From a virus, in IMG/VR virus record IMGVR_UViG_3300013233_000167, positions 1-64,000 of that record: a stretch of 64,000 nt of DNA; one strand, given 5' to 3'. Position 1 is the stretch's first letter, and each line of letters starts with the position of its first letter. Made by a program: the position numbers and the translations under genes. Shown in pieces: positions 51,430 to 58,655 of the stretch. Under the pieces are notes generated by a model. The model was not told the DNA's origin. It saw only the letters and a program-made list of their open reading frames with translations, and did no database searches.

Positions 51430-51456
51430 ATCTTAGCACACCGGATCCCCGGTCAA
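51430..51456 (-). promoter_or_regulatory. candidate promoter of the UvsW-like gene
   Basis: On the minus strand TTGACC, a 15-base spacer, then TAAGAT. It lies 154 bases before the ATG at 51276 with no other gene between. Confidence 0.45.
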
Positions 51457-51648
51457 CCCCTGCCGACTCGGGAAAACAAGCCTGCCGTTCTCGAACCGAG
51501 CGCACAACCCGGGGCGTGGGGGGTTTGGGGGGTTGGCCTCTCTGGACGCTGGGTCCACGAAGCGGCGAAGCCGTCTTCGGCGAGGAGGCTTCCCTCCAGG
51601 GAAGCCGAACTCCGGAGATTTCGGACCGTCTCGGCCGGGATATTTCAT
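51433..51648 (-). CDS. possible 71-residue Arg/Pro-rich protein
   Basis: ATG 51648 has GAGGT seven bases upstream. The product starts MKYPGRDGPKSPEFGFPGGK and has a basic run RRRRLRRFVDPASREA then PPNPPRPGL. It is compositionally odd and includes the 17-bp palindrome in coding form. It may be a spurious frame across a regulatory hairpin; a recent element fragment is another possibility. Confidence 0.35.
   Translation of the reverse strand: MKYPGRDGPKSPEFGFPGGKPPRRRRLRRFVDPASREANPPNPPRPGLCARFENGRLVFPSRQGLTGDPVC
51542..51558. repeat. 17-bp dispersed palindrome, copy E
   Basis: CTGGACGCTGGGTCCAC, one mismatch from the 17-mer at the last base, in the long region upstream of the UvsW-like gene, 265 bases from its ATG. 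Confidence 0.8.
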
Positions 51649-51743
51649 AAGCGTACCTCAATCTATAGCATCGTCCATTCGTCCTTTGGTCCAGAGGACG
51701 ACAGTAGGTAACGATAAGAAGGGGCCGCTTAGACGAAGGGCGC

Positions 51744-51788
51744 GCTATGCTCCCTATGCTCGCTATGCTCGCTATGCTCGCTATGCTC
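51744..51788. repeat. 9-bp five-unit tandem repeat
   Basis: Five head-to-tail copies of GCTATGCTC (one with C at position 1). Iteron-like spacing of 9 bp in the main non-coding region; function unknown. Confidence 0.85.
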
Positions 51789-51809
51789 GGAACGCGCGCG
51801 CGTGCCAAG

Positions 51810-51905
51810 TCATCTGAGTCCCGTCAACCCCAAGATGTAGTGGGGTTGGTTCACGCGAGCCACAAGAGCGCCGAATGCCCAAGACGCTGCTTCGAGGACG
51901 TTCAT
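51810..51905 (-). CDS. 31-residue hypothetical peptide
   Basis: MNVLEAASWAFGALVARVNQ then HYILGLTGLR. ATG overlaps the phosphoesterase stop (ATGA), giving coupling. The first half is a short hydrophobic/amphipathic helix. No homologue recognised. Confidence 0.6.
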   Translation of the reverse strand: MNVLEAASWAFGALVARVNQPHYILGLTGLR

Positions 51906-52570
51906 GTTGCAGTATTCGCCCTCATCCGCGCGGCCTCAAAGCAACGCCCCACGTCCGCGAATGATAGCAGTTGACCATGCACGTCCCACCCAACATCGAG
52001 TGCATTCGGCCGTTCCTTATGCTTCCCATGCGAGTGTCCGTGCAGTAGCAGCGTTCCGCTCGACTGACCCGGCCACTCCTCGTTAGAGACTTCCGGGAAA
52101 TGACGCATGAAGACTTGCTTGCCGTCGATGCGCAGATCCAGCCCGACGTATTCGTTCATCGTCTGAGGTACAAAGCTGACATGATCGGGGAGCTTACCCT
52201 GACGCGCAAGCTTGCGGAGAACCGTATCGTCATGGTTGCCTCCTATCAGGATAACCTGAAAACCTGACAGTCTACGCAGGGTTTCGATAGCCTTCGTGAC
52301 GCCGACATGAAAAAGTAGATCTCCGATAGAGTACACGATGTCTCGTCGGCCCACAGTGTCGCACCACTGCTCCAACAGTGCGGAGTTCATCTGATCGACA
52401 GTCTCCCAACAGTCAGCTCGTGACGAACCGTGGTCGGGATGCAGAATGCCCTCATGGCAAAAGTGATGATCCGCCGTGAACCACACGTTGTCGGGTTGGA
52501 AGTCAAGAGCAAGCACGGTGTTCGTCGGGGTAAGGCTCGCGCCGCCATCGAATCGGATTCCGAACCCCAT
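51902..52570 (-). CDS. calcineurin-like metallophosphoesterase
   Basis: 222 residues. Motifs: VWFTADHHFCHEGIL, YSIGDLLFHVG, LIGGNHDDTVLRKLA and TLLLHGHSHGKHKERP, the D-x-H, GD, GNHD, GHSHG order of calcineurin-like enzymes. Small phage versions resemble diadenosine tetraphosphatase or cyclic-nucleotide phosphodiesterases and could clear signalling nucleotides made in host defence; the substrate cannot be told from sequence. It lies between RecQ and the UvsW-like gene. Confidence 0.88.
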   Translation of the reverse strand: MGFGIRFDGGASLTPTNTVLALDFQPDNVWFTADHHFCHEGILHPDHGSSRADCWETVDQMNSALLEQWCDTVGRRDIVYSIGDLLFHVGVTKAIETLRRLSGFQVILIGGNHDDTVLRKLARQGKLPDHVSFVPQTMNEYVGLDLRIDGKQVFMRHFPEVSNEEWPGQSSGTLLLHGHSHGKHKERPNALDVGWDVHGQLLSFADVGRCFEAARMRANTAT

Positions 52571-52632
52571 CCCAAGGGTAAGCGGTCCCTGGTTATGACG
52601 ACGACGCGAGTACGGTACGAGTACGGTCGATT

Positions 52633-54954
52633 CTACTTATCTTCGGTGCGAAGAAAATAATCACGGAGCGCCTGCTTTCGTGCGTCCTCAGTACGCAGGC
52701 GCGCGTACGCGAGGAGCCGGTTGAACCGGGCGAAGTCACGGTCGCGCTTCTCCGCGATCCGATCCACCGGCATCTCTGCGGCCAGATCAGCGCGCCACTT
52801 GATGATTTTTACCGAGAGCCCCGCGACTGCCTTCCCGATGTTCAGTACGGCCTTACGATTGCCCTGGAGCGACTCAAGCGCGCGCGTCACGTAGTAGGTG
52901 GTGAGTCCCGACTGCTCCTTGAGTGCCGTCTTGTTGATCCACACTTCGAGCACGTTGGTCTTCTCGGTCGCATACGCGGGCTCGACGCAGCTCTCCGAGA
53001 ACGTGCGCCAGACGTGCACTATCTGCGGCTTCGCTTTACCGGGCTCCTCGATGGCTTGGCGGAGCGCCTCACGATCGACGGTGATCGGCACGCCTTCCTT
53101 GATGGAGCGGCGTTCGAGCAGACCCGCCGAGTGTAGTCGGTTCAGGATGACGCCCACTTGATCGGGGCTCAGTGCCGAGACCTTCTTGGCCGTGATCTCC
53201 TGCGAGAGTGCGTTGCGGTTCGTACGCATCGACTGACCGGGTTGCAGCATGGCGTGCAAGTGCTCCCACACGAGTTGGTAATGCTGCCACGGAGGGTTCT
53301 CGTTCTCGATCAGACGCATCTGCCACTCAGCCGAGCCTTGGTCGCCAAGCAGAATCGTCTCCGACACCTGACCGTCACGACCCGCGCGACCGATCTGCTG
53401 CGTGTAGTCCTCCAACGACCCAGGGAAGCCAAACAGCACGACGGTACGGATGTCTGGCACGTCGATGCCCATGCCGAACGCCGTGGTGGCGCACACGATG
53501 CGCGCACGCCCATTCTCGTCCGCGAAGTCGTCCTGAACTTCAATGCGCCTCTTGTCCGGCAGGCCCGCGTGGTACGCGACCGCGATGCCGTCGCCGTGGA
53601 TGTCCTCGCAGATCTCCGCCAGTTTGTGCGATCCGTTGCGCGACGAGCAGTAGACGAGGTGACGACCACCGCGCACGTCCATGTCGCGCGCTAGGCGGCG
53701 GAAAGTGCTCCACGAGTTGTTGTAGCCGCCGTCAATACCGCCGTCCTCGATCAAGTAGCGGAGGTTGTGACGAATCGGATCATCGACGAGGATCGTGACC
53801 TCTTCGCGGTCGAGCCCTAGCGACTGCACGATGTCTTCGACAACGATAGGAGTCGCGGTAGCCGTCATGGCGAGCACCTGGGGCCGCTCCTTTCCGTCGC
53901 TCAGCGAACGGATCAGTCGGTGGATGTGCATGTAGTCGGGACGGAACTGGTGCCCCCACTGTGAGCAGTTCGCTACGAGGATGCCTTCCGCGAAGTAGTT
54001 GTGATCGCCTTCGACCGTGAGCGAATACACGCGCGGACCGTCTTCGCCACCTCCGCCGCGTCTTCTAGGATCGCTTGCGATGAGAGTCTCAACACCAACC
54101 ACCCGAGACGCTTCAACTTGCGATCGCGCTTCCGGTCGAGTCGCGCCAGTGTCTCGGCTCGTTGAGCATCCGCGTAGCAAGTCTTGTCGCAGTAGCGCGC
54201 CTTCTCCCGAGCCCTTCTTGACGAGAGCTTCTTTCGGCAGTGCTCGCAACGCTTCATCACCGACCTCAACGTCTTTCGCTTCAACATAGCCTCGATGCTC
54301 CAACCAGATCTTATGGTCGCCCGTCACGTCCAAGACTCTCCCGTCAGCGAACCGCAAGCGAAAGAGTCCTCGACCTCCGACGCGAACAACTGCGTCGTTC
54401 AAAACACAACGTTTGACTTGCCTGCCGTCGCGGTCGCAAGCCACTACGAGGTCACCAACGTGCAACGTCTCGATCGCAACCTCGCCGTTCGGTGTACGCA
54501 CGCGAGTACCTGCCGGATGGCAACAATGCGCTTCATCGACTGCCACGATCGAAACGTCGGCTCGTTGGATGGTCGTAAGAAAGCTCCGCGCACCGATGCG
54601 CTCTGGTGAGATGTAAAGCAGCTTCGTCGAGCCGTTCACGAATCCCTCGACCGCATCCCACTGCTCGTCGTCGTCCATGATGGAGTTGATGCACGCGGCC
54701 GGGATGCCGCGCGACACCGCGTCGTCCACCTGATCCTTCATAAGCGCGATCAGCGGCGATACCACGATCGTCCCGCCTTCCTCCAGGAGTGCGGGAAGTT
54801 GGTACAGCAGAGACTTGCCGGTGCCGGTCGGCAGTACAGCGAGCACGTCGTCTCCTTCGCCGATACACGTCATCGCAGCGCGTTGGCTCTTGCGGAAGGA
54901 TTGGTAGCCCCACCGCGCGCGCAGCACTTCTCGCGCTTCGTCGAGTGTAAACAT
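52633..54954 (-). CDS. recQ: RecQ-family helicase with intein
   Basis: 773 codons from ATG 54954 (TGATG overlap). Motifs: VLAVLPTGTGKSLLYQLPAL, VVSPLIALMKDQVDDA, VAVDEAHC (interrupted by the intein) then CSQWGHQFRPDYMHI, VLAMTATATP, VYCSSRNGSHKLAEICEDIH, VAYHAGLPDKRRIEVQDDFA, VCATTAFGMGIDVPDIRTVV and QIGRAGRDGQ. The C-terminal zinc-binding region is not obvious and HRDC is absent. RecQ is rare in phages; it would restart forks or start recombination. Spliced length about 588. Confidence 0.92.
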   Translation of the reverse strand: MFTLDEAREVLRARWGYQSFRKSQRAAMTCIGEGDDVLAVLPTGTGKSLLYQLPALLEEGGTIVVSPLIALMKDQVDDAVSRGIPAACINSIMDDDEQWDAVEGFVNGSTKLLYISPERIGARSFLTTIQRADVSIVAVDEAHCCHPAGTRVRTPNGEVAIETLHVGDLVVACDRDGRQVKRCVLNDAVVRVGGRGLFRLRFADGRVLDVTGDHKIWLEHRGYVEAKDVEVGDEALRALPKEALVKKGSGEGALLRQDLLRGCSTSRDTGATRPEARSQVEASRVVGVETLIASDPRRRGGGGEDGPRVYSLTVEGDHNYFAEGILVANCSQWGHQFRPDYMHIHRLIRSLSDGKERPQVLAMTATATPIVVEDIVQSLGLDREEVTILVDDPIRHNLRYLIEDGGIDGGYNNSWSTFRRLARDMDVRGGRHLVYCSSRNGSHKLAEICEDIHGDGIAVAYHAGLPDKRRIEVQDDFADENGRARIVCATTAFGMGIDVPDIRTVVLFGFPGSLEDYTQQIGRAGRDGQVSETILLGDQGSAEWQMRLIENENPPWQHYQLVWEHLHAMLQPGQSMRTNRNALSQEITAKKVSALSPDQVGVILNRLHSAGLLERRSIKEGVPITVDREALRQAIEEPGKAKPQIVHVWRTFSESCVEPAYATEKTNVLEVWINKTALKEQSGLTTYYVTRALESLQGNRKAVLNIGKAVAGLSVKIIKWRADLAAEMPVDRIAEKRDRDFARFNRLLAYARLRTEDARKQALRDYFLRTEDK
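53968..54522 (-). other. mini-intein in RecQ
   Basis: 185 residues inserted in motif II after DEAHC: block A CHPAGTRVRTPNGEVAIETL, block B GRVLDVTGDHKIWLE, end VYSLTVEGDHNYFAEGILVA then N before Cys+1. The penultimate residue is Ala, not the usual His. No LAGLIDADG or HNH motif in this frame; a zinc-finger frame lies inside it. Confidence 0.9.
53973..54257 (-). CDS. nested zinc-finger ORF inside RecQ intein
   Basis: 94 residues in a different frame, lying wholly inside the intein. Start ATG 54257 has GAGGT five bases upstream. MKRCEHCRKKLSS then KARYCDKTCYADAQRAETLA gives C-x2-C ... C-x3-C, a zinc-finger pattern, followed by a basic helix LDRKRDRKLKRLG. Codons in this frame favour G/C at the third position as in the phage's other genes, while the intein frame is A/T-richer there. 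It could be a homing-nuclease remnant or an active overlapping gene. Confidence 0.5.
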   Translation of the reverse strand: MKRCEHCRKKLSSRRAREKARYCDKTCYADAQRAETLARLDRKRDRKLKRLGWLVLRLSSQAILEDAAEVAKTVRACIRSRSKAITTTSRKASS

Positions 54955-55325
54955 CACGCCCCCGTCTCTTTCGGAATCTCTTCTTCGACTCCATCACGAA
55001 CGCACACAATCTTCACGCCGCCCATCTGTACGTTGCGAAGGAGTTTGGCACCCTCTGCAAGCGTCAACGGATCAGCGTCGTAATCGAGGCTCGTGTACGG
55101 CGTGCTCGCGGTCATCACACCCAAGCAGTCGAGCCACGCCCACGCCTCGTCCACGTCCTCGCAAGGCTGCGCCTTCTGCGCTGACTTGACTAGCGGAATG
55201 ACCACCTGCGCTGCGCCGTCTTCCCGAGAACTAAACACACCTTCCGCCAGCGTCGGCAAACCCGCCAAGTAGAACCAAAGGCCGTTGAAATTCAGCTTCA
55301 CATAGTAATTGTTGGTTTTCATCAT
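54954..55325 (-). CDS. hypothetical protein (123 aa)
   Basis: Overlaps the stop of the DNA-binding gene (ATGA) and the RecQ start (TGATG). MMKTNNYYVKLNFNGLWFYL with DEAWAWLDCLGVMTASTPYT; mixed alpha/beta, no metal motif. Co-translated with RecQ, so possibly helicase-linked. Unrecognised. Confidence 0.7.
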   Translation of the reverse strand: MMKTNNYYVKLNFNGLWFYLAGLPTLAEGVFSSREDGAAQVVIPLVKSAQKAQPCEDVDEAWAWLDCLGVMTASTPYTSLDYDADPLTLAEGAKLLRNVQMGGVKIVCVRDGVEEEIPKETGA

Positions 55326-56005
55326 TTTTCATACCTCTTCGCTACGTTGTCGCGCCCCATCTGGCGGAGGCGTTCATAATCCTTCGTGAGTTTCAATGTA
55401 TGTGCCTTCGAGACCACACTCTTGACCGACCGCCTAACCTGTTGCGCGATCTCATAGTTCGACGCCAACGGATACATCTCGATCAACACGGACACCGAGC
55501 GCAGATCCCAACGCGGCATTTCGGTGTGCGCATCGCCGCGCTTACGAAGGAACGCCTTGTCCTTCGCTAGATACAGCCGCTTTGCGGTATCGACGATGAA
55601 CTCAAGCGTTCTCCCAAAAATAGCAGTCATGTCAGCATCCGTTCGCGCACCGTACACTCTCTTGAATTCTACAAGCTCTGCGTTCGACAACGGCGTCGAT
55701 GTCTTCGTTCGGTTGCGTAGCCTACCGATAGCGGCCGTCACATCTTTCTGGGTACGTCGCAGGATCACCGCGATCTGCTCCGTGGTCGCCACGCCGAGAA
55801 AGCTCTGGAGCTGCACCCTCTCCTGTTTTGACCAGCGCCCTTTGACGCGCGCACCTTGAAATAAAAACTGCACCCGTTTTTCAAGCGCGGGTCTCGTTCG
55901 CTGCATCTGACGCGCCAGTTGCGCTAACGGAAGTCGTGCGTACTTGCGCCGAATCATCTGGTCTTCCACGACAGAAAACCTACCCCTCTTTTTAGACATG
56001 CTCAT
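55322..56005 (-). CDS. Myb/SANT-like DNA-binding protein
   Basis: 227 residues from ATG 56005 (or 55999). Three or more short helix-turn-helix units: RFSVVEDQMIRRKYARLPLA, GRWSKQERVQLQSFLGVATT then QIAVILRRTQKDVTAAIGRL, and RWDLRSVSVLIEMYPLASNY then EIAQQVRRSVKSVVSKAHTL. Each has the W/F...I/L...R pattern of Myb/SANT-type repeats used by phages for DNA binding. It may be a transcription regulator of this region. No good Shine-Dalgarno is seen. Confidence 0.65.
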   Translation of the reverse strand: MSMSKKRGRFSVVEDQMIRRKYARLPLAQLARQMQRTRPALEKRVQFLFQGARVKGRWSKQERVQLQSFLGVATTEQIAVILRRTQKDVTAAIGRLRNRTKTSTPLSNAELVEFKRVYGARTDADMTAIFGRTLEFIVDTAKRLYLAKDKAFLRKRGDAHTEMPRWDLRSVSVLIEMYPLASNYEIAQQVRRSVKSVVSKAHTLKLTKDYERLRQMGRDNVAKRYEK

Positions 56006-56096
56006 AGCAAACAGCCGGTAGAAAAACACTCGAATCGGCCCATCAGCCAACCGATTCGAGTACGTATGGGTCAACGGCGAAGCGTCAGGGCTCGCG

Positions 56097-56483
56097 TCAC
56101 AGTTGGTCAATGACCGCGTTGTTATGATGCTTCTTCTTGTGCCACTTCTTGCCGATCGTGATCCAATCCCCGTTGGGATTTTGCCACTGGACGACCGACT
56201 TGCTGCCCAAGTCCACGATTCGATAACCCTCGTTCCCGACAGTTGTTACCGGACAGTCGGCACATCCTCCCGAGAAGTCTGGCGTGCCTTGCGTCGTTAC
56301 TCCGCTATTCGTGCCCTCGGTAAACGTCACTTTCAGGTTTCCGGTCGTCTGCGCCTCCAACGTCACGGTAACGGTGTGCGTTCCCGTGGCATTACTCCAC
56401 GTAGAGTTGTTCATCACGCCTGCCGCAAGGGCGGCCAAAGAAAGCGCAACGAAGGCTGCTAATCTAAGGATCCAATTTTTCAT
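56097..56483 (-). CDS. secreted beta-rich hypothetical protein
   Basis: 128 residues from ATG 56483, with a signal peptide MKNWILRLAAFVALSLAALA. The mature part is Thr/Gly rich (GTHTVTVTLEAQTTGNLKVT) with two Cys (CADC) and a basic tail (KKWHKKKHHNNAVIDQL). Likely exported. The His-rich end could bind a metal. Unrecognised. Confidence 0.65.
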   Translation of the reverse strand: MKNWILRLAAFVALSLAALAAGVMNNSTWSNATGTHTVTVTLEAQTTGNLKVTFTEGTNSGVTTQGTPDFSGGCADCPVTTVGNEGYRIVDLGSKSVVQWQNPNGDWITIGKKWHKKKHHNNAVIDQL

Positions 56484-57244
56484 TCTCGCAAGTCCTCTAG
56501 GGTTTGATCCACGAACGCCGTGTCGCCAGCCGCCTGCTTGGTCAGCTCTCGAAAGATCGACCACTTAGCAAGCATGTCGTCTTGCTTAGGCAACTGCTCT
56601 CCGGAGTCGTAAATCGCGGTGAGGACGCTCGTGGAATAGGCGTCGATCGCCAACCACGCCGCGCCCGGATCAGTGAGTGTCGAGATAAAGCTCACGACGG
56701 GCTGTAACTCTGTCTCCAACGCGACCGACGCTTCGCCAGCATACCAACGATCGTATTCACGTCGTTGGTAGCCGACGATGAAGACACGCAGAGCCAACTG
56801 TTCTCGATTTCGCGTCCACGCCTCTTGAAAGCCAGAGGTCTCCCACGCCCGACGCAACTGTTCGTCCGTGAACGCTGCATAAACGGGGACGTTCAAAATT
56901 TGCGTCGCCATATTATCGAACGTAGGCCGATACAGATCGCTATCTCGCGCCTCCTCATCTAACAGCACGAATGGAGATCCTTTGACGGGTATCCACGTCT
57001 CTGACGACTCTTCAACGGACTCTTGCTCTTGCTTGACGGGTATCTCGACCGTCATAGAGGTGCGCTCCGTAGCGGGCAGAACCTCCGAAGTGACCACCGC
57101 TACCCTATCTACGGGATCTCCCTCCACGGGGTTCTGTGACTCCTGTGACCATCGGAGCAGTGAGCACACGGTAACGAATCCGAGGACAAATACCAAAAGA
57201 CCTGCGACTACAGAAAATGCCTTCATAGTTTGCACCACGCTCAC
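56480..57244 (-). CDS. membrane-anchored extracytoplasmic protein
   Basis: 254 codons from GTG 57244, which overlaps the upstream stop (GTGA); ATG 57226 is the alternative. One N-terminal anchor (MKAFSVVAGLLVFVLGFVTV) then an acidic linker and a helical domain with RRAWETSGFQEAWTRNREQL. No cleavage-type end after the anchor, so a bitopic protein. It may be an envelope or superinfection factor; not recognised. Confidence 0.7.
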   Translation of the reverse strand: MSVVQTMKAFSVVAGLLVFVLGFVTVCSLLRWSQESQNPVEGDPVDRVAVVTSEVLPATERTSMTVEIPVKQEQESVEESSETWIPVKGSPFVLLDEEARDSDLYRPTFDNMATQILNVPVYAAFTDEQLRRAWETSGFQEAWTRNREQLALRVFIVGYQRREYDRWYAGEASVALETELQPVVSFISTLTDPGAAWLAIDAYSTSVLTAIYDSGEQLPKQDDMLAKWSIFRELTKQAAGDTAFVDQTLEDLRE

Positions 57245-57345
57245 AGAGCTTCGATGACGAGAAAAGGTTCCTCTACGAAGAGGAGCCGGACACGCTCAAC
57301 TGTACCACCAGGCTCAGAGCCAGCAACCCATTTTGCAATTTCCAT
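57241..57345 (-). CDS. 34-residue hypothetical protein
   Basis: MEIAKWVAGSEPGGTVERVR then FVEEPFLVIEAL. GAGGG lies about nine bases before the ATG and the TGA overlaps the next gene's GTG (GTGA). Fills a gap after a terminator and before the membrane gene, so it would be the first gene of the next transcript. Unrecognised. Confidence 0.55.
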   Translation of the reverse strand: MEIAKWVAGSEPGGTVERVRLLFVEEPFLVIEAL

Positions 57346-57388
57346 GTTTTGAGTCCCTCGACAACGCCCGCCAGGACACTTTTCCAAG

Positions 57389-57427
57389 AAAAAAGCGGCC
57401 TCCGGAGAACACTCCCCAAAGGCCGCT
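57389..57427 (-). terminator. strong Rho-independent terminator
   Basis: On the minus strand GCGGCCT and AGGCCGC pair (seven base pairs) with an inner GGAG/CTCC, followed by TTTTTT. It follows the gene ending at 57542 and separates the right-end block from the rest. Confidence 0.9.
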
Positions 57428-57541
57428 CGTCACCTGCATCACCTTTCAGATGACGCCTTCCGAACGCATTTCCCAAGTTCAAGTGCGGTCGCTTCATCCC
57501 GCACCAACCGCGTTCGGTCGGTCAATGTTCAGGGTCTAGTG

Positions 57542-58099
57542 TTAGAACCACGATGGGAGATCAGCCGTCTCCAATTCATGTTGGATAACGCGCGCCTCGG
57601 CTTGGACAGCATCCATGTAGCTGCCGTCTACGAGTGTCTGGAGGATGTCGTTCGCAACCTGCCGGGCCGCTTCCCGCCCGTCAACCACCACACAACCCTC
57701 AGGAGGACTCTCACGACGCGCCTTGCCCAAACCCGACACCACGTCGTCGAGTGCCTTCGCCAAAGTTGGCGCTTCGTTCCTGATCGTCTGAGCAGACACC
57801 GCGAACTTGTTTTCGTCACGGCTAGGATGGTTCGACAGCGTGCGTACGGTATTCCAGCCGTGGCCGTCGAACACCAGTACCTCCACAAAATACGGCTGTG
57901 GAAGTGCTTCCACGTACTCCGCTGGAGAGAGCTGGTCACTAAGTATCCGAGCTTGGAAAGTTCCTCGATGGAGCCCGATGCGCACGTCCACGAAGTAACT
58001 CGCGTCGTACGTGTAGTCTTCTGTGTTCTTCATACTCATAATTTCGACCAGCCGACTCCGGCGACTTGAGAGCCCTCGTGTATTTTTCAAGATGCTCAT
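57542..58099 (-). CDS. hypothetical protein (185 aa)
   Basis: ATG 58099 with GGAGGTGGAGCT upstream, overlapping the previous stop (ATGA). Contains DYTYDASYFVDVRIGLHRGT then VEVLVFDGHGWNTVRTLSNH and a helical end. A later ATG at 58036 is possible. Last gene before the terminator. Unrecognised. Confidence 0.7.
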   Translation of the reverse strand: MSILKNTRGLSSRRSRLVEIMSMKNTEDYTYDASYFVDVRIGLHRGTFQARILSDQLSPAEYVEALPQPYFVEVLVFDGHGWNTVRTLSNHPSRDENKFAVSAQTIRNEAPTLAKALDDVVSGLGKARRESPPEGCVVVDGREAARQVANDILQTLVDGSYMDAVQAEARVIQHELETADLPSWF

Positions 58100-58371
58100 A
58101 GCTCCACCTCCCCTCTGAGGTCCCAACACTCGTCACAGATCGGATCGCCCTGCGGCGAGGCCGCGACGCTCACCAGAGCCTCGTATTCTCCGCGCGATAG
58201 GAGGCCCCGCGCCAGTAGCTCATCAACGGCCGTCACCGCGTCAGGGTCCTCGGTGTAATAGCCCCACGCCTCGCACTCGTCGCACTTGCAGAGATAGCGC
58301 GACGACTCGCCCGTCGGCAGGTGCGTTGAGCCGCACCCGTCGCGGCCAACAATCCAGTTGCGCAGGCTCAC
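58096..58371 (-). CDS. small zinc-binding protein
   Basis: GTG 58371 overlaps the preceding stop (GTGA). 91 residues with CGSTHLPTGESSRYLCKCDE then CDECWDLRGE: two CxxC sets bracketing a helical middle (VTAVDELLARGLLSRGEYEA). A ClpX-type or GcrA-like zinc protein is possible, not shown. Confidence 0.65.
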   Translation of the reverse strand: MSLRNWIVGRDGCGSTHLPTGESSRYLCKCDECEAWGYYTEDPDAVTAVDELLARGLLSRGEYEALVSVAASPQGDPICDECWDLRGEVEL

Positions 58372-58655
58372 AGTTCCACCCCCGCAGCACTCTCCCAGGC
58401 CGACCACAGTTCGTCGATCAGGACGTTACGCGCGTCCCCATCGGACACCGCGATTGCGTGGATTCTAACTTCGAGTACAGAGGTTGCTGTATCAACGTCG
58501 AGCGTCCCTCTCGCCGGAAATCCGTTGCAGTCCAGCAGCAACACTCTGTCACCGCTCATTGACAGACCGACAAACCCGTAGGCCGCCCACCAGCGAGGCT
58601 CGCAGCCGCCCTCGGAATTGAAGCTAGGGAACTCGATTCTATTGCGCAGGCTCAT
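58368..58655 (-). CDS. hypothetical protein (95 aa)
   Basis: MSLRNRIEFPSFNSEGGCEP then WWAAYGFVGLSMSGDRVLLL. The MSLRN start is shared with the next gene (VSLRN), so the two may stem from a duplication. Stop and start overlap. Alpha/beta; not recognised. Confidence 0.65.
   Translation of the reverse strand: MSLRNRIEFPSFNSEGGCEPRWWAAYGFVGLSMSGDRVLLLDCNGFPARGTLDVDTATSVLEVRIHAIAVSDGDARNVLIDELWSAWESAAGVEL

Larger units (their letters stand above)
51277..51901. other. 625-base mostly intergenic region
   Basis: Holds palindrome copy E, two candidate promoters (51430..51456; an extended -10 TGCTATAGAT near 51664), a perfect hairpin with arms GGCTTCCC/GGGAAGCC at 51586..51605, a 9-bp five-unit repeat at 51744..51788, a 71-codon frame and a coupled 31-residue gene at its right edge. 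It is the longest control-type region in the window. Confidence 0.6.

Noticed and set aside
51744-51788. CRISPR array
   Set aside because: Repeats are 9 bp head-to-tail without spacers, and no cas genes are present.
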